Part shown: in pieces, positions 8,936 to 16,410 of the stretch
Numbering within the stretch: the first letter of the stretch is position 1
Layout of the letters: each line of letters opens with the position of its first letter
Source of the DNA: Amphimedon queenslandica
Lineage: Eukaryota; Porifera; Demospongiae; Haplosclerida; Niphatidae
Assembly: GCF_000090795.2 (NCBI RefSeq)
Contig: NW_003546708.1
Coordinates: 35,634-59,349, forward strand
DNA: 23,716 nucleotides
Direction: 5' to 3'
The notes under the pieces: model-generated
Databases searched by the model: none
Told to the model about the DNA's origin: nothing
What the model saw: only the letters and a program-made list of their open reading frames with translations
Translations under genes and position numbers: made by a program

Positions 8936-9299
8936 GTCCTGTGTGTGTGTTTCTCAAGATACAGCATCGCCTTATAAACTATAAGCTAGTTTGGTTAAGA
9001 CAGTGCCTATTCTCTCTATTCTATTCTGAAATATTGAAGGAGGACAACCTATAACAATAGTAATAACTGAAATGAGGAAAATGTGCAGATAAAGATCTTG
9101 CACTGGAGTATGTTTTTATGCACTCTTTCCCATCTTCCTCAATAGCTTTACTGCTGCCTATACGAAATGAAATGAATACAATTGCAATTAAAATATAAAT
9201 TTATAATTCTTCTTTTGTTTTCCTGGAATTTTATTTTTAAATTTAGAATTTACCAAGGCAATGGAATGCCTCTGTGACGGTAATTTACTCTACAGCATT
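8936..9299. other. Non-coding stretch, nothing recognised
   Basis: It has a short (TG)n run near 8941-8951 and otherwise AT-rich sequence. I find no ORF, repeat or inverted repeat of note. Confidence 0.35.
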
Positions 9300-9303
9300 T
9301 TGC

Positions 9304-9530
9304 CATAAAGTAGTAGTAAAAGAACTGGATTGCTATCCACAGCAGTCGATGAGGGTCGAGTCACCTTTTTAGCTTCTTATAATTTTTGATTTGCAAAAAC
9401 AGTTTCTAATGATTGGGTATGTCGTGCATTCTTCTAGTACATTACACTTGCTCCATAGTTTCTAAAAGTAGTGCTGTAAAGTAGAACTGGACTGCCATGC
9501 ATCCACAGCAGTTGGTGAGAGTCGAATCAT
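9304..9530 (+). repeat. Two diverged tRNA-like (SINE-like) repeats
   Basis: Two blocks (about 9307-9363 and 9466-9531) share GAACTGGAYTGC, then ATCCACAGCAGT, then GATGAGGGTCGAGTCA or GGTGAGAGTCGAATCA. The order of an anticodon-like stem followed by a box-B-like GTCGAnTC suggests remnants of tRNA-derived SINEs. The motif CACAGCAGTCGATGAG recurs at about 10044-10060 inside an exon-like block, which weakens the interpretation. Neither copy folds into a convincing tRNA. Confidence 0.3.
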
Positions 9531-9539
9531 GTTATTAAT

Positions 9540-10015
9540 AAAAGAATAGAATTCCAGTAAAGAAAAAGGCACTAATAACTATGATATTATGTTTTACATT
9601 GCAGCAGCATACAGCAATATTGTAGACAGATTCAACTTGATCATTTTGGCATATGATTTAACCTAATGGCTTATATTATAAAATATTTAAACTTCCAATG
9701 TCAATATCATCATCACCATCATTTCATAGTTTATTATAAAGTGTCAGTAATTGATTTAATTCTTAGTCATAACAGAAAATGGCTAAAACCTTAGTGTAAA
9801 AAAGGGCACCATCAAAAAAGTCTTTAAAGGTCAAGTTTCATATTTTTAAGAAAAGGGAAGGGGAAGGGCAGTAATGTTTTTTCCATCATTTTATTTTGAG
9901 GAATTGTTGCAAGTTTTTTCTGTTTGTAAAAGCTTGCCTCTGACAGAGTGGAATGCAATCTTCAAATTTTGAGTTGGCTAGGGTTATAGAAATGATTTCT
10001 TTGTGTTTGTAATTA
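9540..10015. other. Non-coding stretch
   Basis: AT-rich with a short ATC-rich microsatellite (about 9706-9722). I see no supported gene; a short minus-strand ORF at 9886-10015 is the read-through of the exon-like block at 10018-10142. Confidence 0.3.
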
Positions 10016-10017
10016 AC

Positions 10018-10142
10018 CTGCAGTTTTTCCTCTGTCATGATACACAGCAGTCGATGAGAGTGGAGAGCTTCTTGCACTTGTTTCAGGTCCAGTTCAAGCT
10101 GTCTTAACAGTTTCCAGCAGGATTTCTCTCTCCTTTATGAAA
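10018..10142 (-). CDS. Exon-like block encoding a coiled-coil-like helix
   Basis: A block on the minus strand is bounded by a pyrimidine-rich acceptor (ctttttttcag, near 10143-10153) and a CAG/gttaat donor (10017-10016). One frame encodes LRQLELDLKQVQEALHSHRL then LCIMTEEKLQ, a charged amphipathic helix. The first part reads openly only in another frame (FIKEREILLETVKT), implying a one-base indel near 10097. The pattern resembles TRIM-type coiled-coil exons, but no RING or B-box is nearby. Unknown gene, probably broken. Confidence 0.25.
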
Positions 10143-10144
10143 CC

Positions 10145-10729
10145 TGAAAAAAGTTTGACATTTACATACCAGTATGTATGAATAAATAAAACATAAATGT
10201 ATTTATTTAGTCTTACATAATGCTCATTGGCTTTCAATAGCTCAGTCTGTGAAGTGCTGTCATCATCATGACTCTCCCTGTTGTAGGGTAGTCAGTGATA
10301 AATTACACGTAGGTTGTGAAGGAGAAGGGAGAGGACAAGGGTGAGGCTCTTCTGGAGATAATAATAAAGAAGAACTGGCTATTTTTCTTTTAAAGACCAT
10401 AGTCTTATGAATTGTAAATTGAACTTCTAACCAGGTGATATTTCAACTGAATACTGTCTCTCTGTTCTTTAAAGGATTTAGCTTCTTCTTGTGAATATAT
10501 AAAAATAAATTTTCAATAAGTTATGTCTAAAAGTTTCTTGCAAAAAGTTCCAAATCTGGAAGTTGTTTGGGAACTAATCTGGAAGTGAGCTGGGGTGTCC
10601 TTGGAATTGGTGCTCTTGAATAGGTTAGTTCCCTCTTGAAACCGATTCTCAATGAAAGTATTCTAGGAGTATACTCCATCCTTGATTCCACTTGCTCAGC
10701 AACAAGTAGTATTTGTGGCACCATAGATT
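10145..10729. other. Stretch with one unrecognised short ORF
   Basis: A 65-codon minus-strand ORF (10527-10724) starts at ATG. It encodes an Arg/Leu/Pro-containing peptide without recognisable motifs; a second frame over the same bases is Ser/Thr-rich and also partly open. I see nothing else. Confidence 0.2.
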
Positions 10730-11079
10730 ATGGACGTGAGACTAGATTATGTTATGTGTATACCCTATAGCTCGCTCTATTGTATAGCCATGCTCGATCA
10801 GTGGGAGTTGTCAGCTCCATACCATAGCTGTTACGTAGTCTCTAATATCTATGTTAATACTTGGGCTGATTGGCAAGAATTTGGAGTTATCTGGAGGTAT
10901 ACTGCTGCTTACTTCGTGATAATTCCTGTAGTGTACCTATAATGGCATCTCTGTGTCAAAGACATAGAAAAAATTTTTGAAGAGGTATGTACATATACTG
11001 ACTAATAGAGTATTCTAATTATTACCCCCCTCAGTGCCTCGCCTGTTTTGGGAGAGTGAGAGTTACAAAATTGATTTAA
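10730..11079 (+). pseudogene. Possible spliced ORF, unknown function
   Basis: A plus-strand frame of 70 codons ends in TAA at about 10940. It then continues in the same frame as WHLCVKDIEKIFEE to a GTATGT donor (10985). The 50-bp intron contains TACTGAC as a branch-site candidate and ends ccccctcag (11034). The following exon reads CLACFGRVRVTKLI and stops at 11077-11079. The intron signals are excellent; the protein is not recognised, and the in-frame TAA means it is either broken or not one exon. Confidence 0.25.
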
Positions 11080-11414
11080 TACTTGACGTCAATACTTAGC
11101 TTTACCTTGTGAGCCTTGGAGATAAGTTTCACCTTTTATTAACCACAGCACTTAGAGAAGACAGACTACCAGACGATGGAGACTTCCTCATTATGGGTAC
11201 CCACTAGTCAAGGGTAACAGGTTTTTAAAATGACTGTAACTTGAAAAGATGCATATTGCTTATGTACACAGAGATATGAACCTTTGGCAATAGCTGGATA
11301 AAAAAATGTCGGCAAACAATAGGTAGTTGTCCTTGTAAAGCTTAAGTCTTGGGTGCAATTTAATATAGATAAGTAGAAATTAACAATCTAGAAGTAATAT
11401 GTAACTCTTAATAT
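11080..11414. other. Non-coding stretch 3' of the PHD/peptidase gene
   Basis: I find no ORF, repeat or terminal inverted repeat. It would contain the 3' UTR and polyadenylation region of the minus-strand gene ending at 11415. Confidence 0.3.
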
Positions 11415-13455
11415 TCATATGATGAAACTTATAGACACCTTTTCTGTAAACCATTTGTAGTGACAGATATCTTCAAATTCCATCATGGATAATCCTGTTC
11501 TTCTTTTGGAATTCAGCACCTCAATTGTCAAAAAATCCCCATTTCCTGCTCATAAAAATAACTACAATATTTAGCTCTCTCTAACACTCACCATCAACTG
11601 TGACATATCTGTGGAATATATTCAACAATTCCATTAGAGATGTATTGCCAGATTTGCTTTCAGCTGAGCGGCTACATGGTGTGGTATTTTGAGCAGCATT
11701 AATTACATGTACTAAATGCATAACGTAATTGACTATAATGAGCAATCCTTAATCAAAGTTGTAGTACCTTTTGATGACCCTGTATCAGTGCCATTAGCTG
11801 ATAAAGCATACATCTGCAGGGATTTGTCACTTTTATGTATCACTGGTGTTCTCTGAATTTCATTATCTATATGCAAAAACATTTCAATAAAATTGCTCAA
11901 TTCTATTAAGTTATGTTATGACAATGTGGCTTGCCTTTCCCAATGACTTTGCCTGTTTCTGCAACAGTGTTTCTTGTTTTAGCTGATGTTTCTTTGTTAG
12001 TATCGTTATCAGAACTGAAAAATTATAAAATTGTCCGTACAATAACTATGTGTCATAAATGCAACAAAAACCTACACAAGAAAGAAATATATGTAGGACC
12101 CCCTTTGACCTTCAAAATTCAAATTTGTTACTTCCTTCAGTCTCGCATCATTTGTTTCGCCGAGTCCATTATAAAAGAGCATCTTATTCTTCCAGAGGAC
12201 AACAGATGTCAAATGTGCATCCTTTAACATAGTATAGCCTGCCAGTTTGTATACTTTAGAAGGAACAGAGATTGTTTTAGGTACAGTAGTTCCAATACAC
12301 TTAAGGTCTGTAGGCCCAAAAGAATCAATTTGAAAAGGAAGAATCCAAGGAGTTTTCCGGAGAATTTGTGAATCCATAACTTTAAGAGAGCCTGTGCACT
12401 CATAATAAAATTCTGACCCTGAGGAAACAGTCCTTTCCTTAAGAGAACAGAAACTCTGCTCTTCAGGTGGGTCTTTCTAAAATTCTTGTCCACAATACCC
12501 ACTTTCATCATTAATCTTTGAGAAGAGAGAGTTAATTTGTGCACAAAATGGTTGCACAGAGACAGGTACTAGACTGAAGGATGATTGATACCTTTCTGTC
12601 ACTGGTCTTGGACAATAAATTGAGTCACACCGCAGGGAAAGAAAAATCTTCCAAACACCACGTAGATGCTGCACACACTGCCCATATTCTGAGCCAATAC
12701 AATCAATCATCCCTCCATTATTAATCTGTTGATTAGTATGTGCATGGATAGCATCAAGAATGACTTCTTTGCCCAATGGAATGTCATCATTTAGCATCAA
12801 TGAAATGCCTGACTTCAATGCAGCTTCAATTCCACTTGAGCCAATACTGTAAAGAAATTGTGGGTTAAGCTGACAATGTAATAGTAGCATAGTTACTATG
12901 TTATCGGAAGTACAGGTATTGATATATTTTTTATGCTTCCATGGAATTGTACAAGGCAACACACACGATGGACAAATAAAATCTTGGCGTTTAGTTGCTG
13001 GTTTGATATTGCACAATTTCAAGCAGTATGTATGAAACCAATTCAGACACTTAACACAGTTGTGGACGTTAAATTCCTTCTGTCTAGTACCATAAATTGC
13101 CTTAGAAGTTGTCCCTTCAATCTATGGGCAACGACAAATACAAAGTAGTGACACATCATGGGTCTTGCTTCTGCAGAACATACCCTTTGCAGCAAGTGAA
13201 GTTAAACCAGGGACATGACTTTGTGTAAATTGGGGTATTTCTTCCTTTAGTTGGGACACACTGAATTGCCTCTTGGTCACATAAGGGGTTGCTACACCCT
13301 TCAAAAAGGAAACCAGCAAGCAGTACATCTTTGTCACCTTCCTGAAATTGGACGCCAGTTAATTGAACTTTGAAGACACTTGATGCAACATTAGATCTTG
13401 CCAAACTTCCAGCATGGTATATAATTTCACTTGTATCAGGTATCTTGTAAGTGGA
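11415..13455 (-). pseudogene. PHD-like zinc finger plus ubiquitin-peptidase-like domain protein, at least five exons
   Basis: The main exon (13455-12076) encodes a leader (VLLAGFLFEGCSNPLCDQEA), then a PHD-like finger (LLCICRCP ... NCVKCLNWFHTYCLKL ... FICPSC). A Cys box follows (YINTCTSDNIVTMLLLHC), then YCGQEF, and a His box (YKLAGYTMLKDAHLTSVVLW) with MLFYNGL. The Cys and His boxes resemble those of C19 ubiquitin-specific peptidases; this is inferred, as I cannot search. Four further exons (12014-11935, 11866-11768, 11711-11592, 11545-11415) join with consistent phase through introns of 61, 68, 56 and 46 bp, ending ...ICHYKWFTEK... and TGA. The first of these introns uses a gtaggt donor that removes an otherwise immediate stop. 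Damage: one frameshift near 13255, TAG at 13122-13124 and TAG at 12477-12479. The start codon is not found; TCCACT at 13455 follows an AG. The Crypton-type gene lies upstream on the same strand. Confidence 0.6.
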
Positions 13456-13569
13456 CTTAAATAATGGGAGTGGCCTACATCAAAGGGTTCTGTTTGGTAT
13501 TAGTCGTTCATAATTAATCATTTATTGTCACTAATCATTTATCATCACTTATTATCCTACTCTAATCTG

Positions 13570-13690
13570 GAAACTTCTAGAACTCATTACTCTTCATCAA
13601 TCGGGAAACTTCTAGAACTCATTATCCTTCATTAATCGGGAAACTTCTAGAACTTATTAGAATACTTTACATTAGAACATTCTAGAATTC
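13570..13690 (+). promoter_or_regulatory. Tandem heat-shock-element-like repeats in the LTR
   Basis: GAAACTTCTAGAAC occurs at 13570-13583, 13605-13618 and 13640-13653, inside a 35-bp tandem unit (AATCGGGAAACTTCTAGAAC...). Each copy is three alternating GAA/TTC pentamers (GAAnnTTCnnGAA), the binding pattern of HSF1. A fourth, partial site (TTCTAGAATTC) lies at 13680-13690, just upstream of the TATA box. Confidence 0.65.
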
Positions 13691-13698
13691 TCTTATAG

Positions 13699-13706
13699 TA
13701 TATAAA
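13699..13706 (+). promoter_or_regulatory. TATA box of the LTR
   Basis: TATATAAA lies about 45 bp downstream of the third HSE and ten bp after the partial one, as expected for a U3 core promoter. Transcription would start near 13730 and run in the plus direction. Confidence 0.6.
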
Positions 13707-13920
13707 CGATTTAATCTATAGTTGTTTTTAGTGTGGTTTTTTGTTGTTGTTAATCAATTGTTGTTATCGTTTGTTGTTGCTGGTTCTTTAATTGGTTCTT
13801 TTCTCTTCATTCTTTCGTCATTGTTTTCTTCTACTCCGTTTTTGGTTTTGTCATCTTTGTTGTCGTTGTTATTCATTCATTGATTATCTATCTACCCAAA
13901 CTAAGCTCATACAGGTTCAA

Positions 13921-13978
13921 CAGTGCCATTATTCAGATATTGGCACTGTGGTTAGTGCCAATATCTGGATATTGGCAC
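13921..13978. repeat. Hairpin built from repeated TGCCAATAT / ATATTGGCA
   Basis: CAGATATTGGCACT (13934-13947) and AGTGCCAATATCTG (13954-13967) form a perfect 14-bp stem with a 6-nt loop, extendable to 17 pairs with one wobble. An outer CAGTGCCA and a further TATTGGCACAG allow alternative folds. It sits in the short spacer between the Crypton-type gene and the PHD/peptidase gene. Confidence 0.75.
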
Positions 13979-14040
13979 AGTTCAAAGTTCACAATAAGTA
14001 TTTAAAGAAACATTTTAAACGAAGATAATTATCATGAAAT

Positions 14041-15306
14041 TCAATGAGAGTTGACATTAATAGTGCAGTTGTTGCAACCTGTAAATGTAGGCTGAAATGA
14101 TGGACTGGATGTAGAAGTAGTACGCTTTTTGTCTGTACTGGTACTATCAGGATCTGGCTTTAGATCATGAGTATCCTTTTGAAGATTCTCTTTCTCAGTA
14201 AAAGGTAGACGACTAGCAGAGGAAAGAATAGATGACACAGCTTGATGCTGTTCTTTAGATGTTCTTTCATAGCAACAGAGAGAATCTAGCGAACGATGTC
14301 CTGACCTTTCTTGTACTATTTTTTCAGGAACTTGTGCATTAAACAGCCTTGTAGTTCCAGTGACACGTAAGCTATGATTTGTCTATCCTTTCACACCAAC
14401 AGTCTCAAACATTCTAGCTACCATGCTATCAAGAGTGTTTTGTCCCACTGGTTGGCACATGAACCAAGGCTCGCTGTGGTCTTCTGGGGTAACAGAACAA
14501 GGGCGCAAATAAAAGGCATTTCCTTCGTTATCTTGAGGTATCTTTTGAAAATAGAAAGAAAGAATATAATGATAACATTTATTACCAAGAGACGAGTCAG
14601 CATAATGCCTTATTACTTTGTTGCTAGGGCTGTCAAATCCTAGTATTCCCTTTGACCACAAAAGCTGCTCCTCCTCAAATGATATACCTTCAGTGTGGCT
14701 CTCAGTGACTCCAATTCCAGCATTCCATAGCTCCTGCAAAACACAATCTCTTACTCCTCTCAGTCCAGCAAACTCAGGGTTCTTTTCATCCAAAAAATTG
14801 ATTGCTCTTGGATCATTAGAAACCATATATCGTCACAGTCCAGCTAGCAGAAGGTTAATGATTTTGTTAGGATACTTGCCTCCCTTTGTATTGTGGGTTT
14901 CCATGACATACAACGACAATACTCTGTTGAAATCAGCAGCAGTTCCAGTTAACAAGATATTGGGCGGTATATGATCTTTGGCATGCTCATAGCTATTACG
15001 GTACTTGACCCAGTCATTAAAATTAGTCACGGCCCAATTAGTGTTAGCTCGAGTGCTGACATGTACAAATCCTTTTGAGTAATCGTCTAGTTTATCTGTA
15101 GATAGCTCTGAAAAATGAACTCTAGCAGAGCAGCCAGCCTCGGTTGCAGGCATAGGCCTCGGCAAGGGAGCTGGCAGAGTGGGCTCGGTTTCAGTATCAC
15201 TGAAGTCAAGAAAACCATCTGGAACGTAAAGGTCCAGCTCAGAAAGCCCAGAAACAGTCACAGTTAGTCTGGCACAATCAACTCTCTCTTCTAGTCTTCT
15301 TTTCAC
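14041..15306 (-). pseudogene. Crypton/KIAA1958-type tyrosine recombinase
   Basis: One frame of 421 codons runs from 15306 to the TGA at 14041 and is broken only by TGA (14833-14835, codon 158) and TAG (14383-14385, codon 308); there is no frameshift. The N-terminal part (about 60-105) includes NWAVTNFNDWVKYRN, a core-binding-like segment. A DUF3504-type region follows (EFAGLRGVRDCVLQELWNAG ... EEEQLLWSKGILG ... FYLRPCSV). The recombinase box has NHSLR (H311, R314), SGHRS (H337, R338) and a CCYER Tyr (Y346), the usual H-x-x-R, H and Y order. The Ser/Thr-rich tail ends CNNCTINVNSH. Such enzymes cut and join DNA via a 3' phosphotyrosine. No in-frame ATG precedes codon 53; codon 1 is GTG, so the start is lost or lies in an upstream exon. 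Confidence 0.82.
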
Positions 15307-15384
15307 CTTAATTTTCGCATCGTGTTATGGTGCATGGCGCTACTTCACTCACGTGATCCTATAAACAAAGCGGCCCTGCGCCCA

Positions 15385-15395
15385 TTATATAAATT
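15385..15395 (-). promoter_or_regulatory. TATA-like element upstream of the recombinase gene
   Basis: The minus strand reads AATTTATATAA about 80 bp upstream of codon 1 of the recombinase frame. An E-box CACGTG lies between them (about 15351-15356). The placement suits a core promoter, but AT-rich DNA makes a chance match easy. Confidence 0.3.
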
Positions 15396-15534
15396 AGGTA
15401 AGGCATAGTTAGGAGTGCCACACGGTGGCTATTGTCACTGCTGTGACGTACACTGGGGCCTAAAGGCCCTCGTGCTAGGTCACAGCAGTGCCAATATCCA
15501 CCGTGTGGCACTCCTAACTATGCTTTAACTTATA
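15394..15534. mobile_element. Foldback (long inverted repeat) element, about 135 bp
   Basis: The left arm (about 15396-15446) contains GCATAGTTAGGAGTGCCACA, CGGTGG and CACTGCTGTGAC. The right arm (about 15479-15532) is its reverse complement with only a few mismatches. The loop itself contains GGGGCCTAAAGGCCCT. The result is a hairpin of roughly 50 base pairs. It has no ORF. It interrupts the sequence just after a minus-strand splice-acceptor-like site (ttttcattgcag, 15541-15552). Confidence 0.8.
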
Positions 15535-15712
15535 CATAACCTGCAATGAAAATATTAGGTGTTATTGGAATGATACATGAAACACATATCAATGTACAAG
15601 TATATACTAATCAAAAATATAAACAGTTGCTGTATAAAGCATGTACCACTATAATGCTACACATTGTACATGTACAATTAGTAATAAGCATGAAAGTGAT
15701 AAATAGATTTAC

Positions 15713-15823
15713 CTCAATCACTAAATTTGTCCCTTCATCCTCTACACGCCTAAGTGAAGCCACCTGACCTGACCTGACAGTCTGAATAACTACAATCTGT
15801 CCTATGTCAAGCTTAGATAATTC
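15713..15823 (-). CDS. Exon of an unknown gene
   Basis: A 111-bp block lies between a TTGCTAG acceptor (15825-15824) and a GAG/gtaaat donor (15712-15711). It is fully open in one frame and encodes 37 residues: ELSKLDIGQIVVIQTVRSGQ, then VASLRRVEDEGTNLVIE. Composition and balanced charge look like real protein. I do not recognise the family. A later acceptor at 15541 would join it to VMYKLKHS and a stop inside the foldback element, suggesting the gene was truncated by that insertion. No upstream exon was identified; the TIR element at 16088-16351 lies there. Confidence 0.45.
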
Positions 15824-16087
15824 CTAGCAAACAATCAAAAAGCATCAATAAAATTTATCTTAAAAAGAAAATGATAAAGGCTGAATTAAATTTAGAATAT
15901 AAAATACAGCATGTACATGTACATGTGTACAAACCCCTTACATGTGAGAATAAAACACTGCAAACATATGGAACAAGTATTTTTCCTGGATATAAGTTAT
16001 TAAGTCTATGTAAGTAATGTGACCAAGTAATTCCTGAGCATAGAGTATGACCACACTTGATATTTTTCTTCTTTTCAGCATGACATA

Positions 16088-16351
16088 TATCGTAAATCCT
16101 TAAATAGAAGCTGCATTCGAATAAATGCCGGGGTAGCAATACAATTAAAGTATAAATATGCAACACTAGTCTAGGAGTGACTCAGTAGTCTAGTGGATAA
16201 TGTCTGAAGTTCCAGAAGTCAAAAGCATGAGGTTATGGGTTTGAATCCCGCTATGGGCTGAAGTTTTTTTTAATTTTTTATATATTTTTTCGAGATCCAA
16301 ATACCATTTTAGGAAATAGACGCCCGGGCTTTTATTTAAGGAAATACGGTA
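16088..16351. mobile_element. Short TIR element, 264 bp, with a tRNA-like interior
   Basis: Terminal inverted repeats of 24 bp match at 20 positions: TATCGTAAATCCTTAAATAG at 16088 onward against TACCGTATTTCCTTAAATAA read inward from 16351. No transposase is present. The interior holds a tRNA-like segment (16178-16262) and a T-rich run, so a SINE may have inserted into a MITE, or the two could be one composite family. Confidence 0.6.
16178..16262 (+). repeat. tRNA-derived (SINE-head) sequence with pol III A and B boxes
   Basis: TAGTCTAGTGG (16186-16196) fits the A box and GGGTTTGAATCCC (16237-16249) the B box. AGTGGATAATGTCTGAAGTT between them resembles arginine tRNAs. The region between the anticodon-like arm and the T arm is too long and the acceptor stem does not pair, so it is not a functional tRNA. 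A T-rich run (16264-16290) follows. Confidence 0.6.
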
Positions 16352-16410
16352 CTTACATAGTCACCATCACCTTTTACGAAGTGTTACCATGTAGCCACAC
16401 TGCAAAACCA

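Larger units (their letters stand above)
13491..13913 (+). mobile_element. Solo LTR of a retrotransposon, 423 bp
   Basis: The element begins TGTTTGGTATTAG and ends CTCATACA (TGT...ACA ends). It is flanked on both sides by GGTTC (13486-13490 and 13914-13918), a 5-bp target duplication as made by Ty3/gypsy-type integrases. No internal retroelement coding sequence adjoins it, so it is a solo LTR left by recombination between two LTRs. It contains tandem heat-shock-element-like repeats and a TATA box in plus orientation. The family cannot be fixed from the LTR alone. Confidence 0.8.

Noticed and set aside
13080..13190. An intron (gtatgt ... cccatag) that would remove the TAG at 13122
   Set aside because: Splicing would delete the CICRC zinc ligands and create a new stop in the required frame, so the TAG is treated as damage.
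13792..14028. Plus-strand ORF downstream of the LTR promoter
   Set aside because: It starts inside the LTR, is low-complexity Phe/Leu/Cys-rich, and crosses the LTR border into the hairpin; most likely chance.
15955..16085. RING finger (ICHAEKKKNIKCGHTLC) on the minus strand
   Set aside because: It has the look of a RING centre but the paired C-x2-C ligands before and after are missing, no splice sites support it, and the frame runs into the TIR element.
16178..16262. Functional tRNA gene
   Set aside because: A and B boxes are good, but the acceptor ends do not pair and the spacing before the T arm is too long; it is a tRNA-derived repeat.
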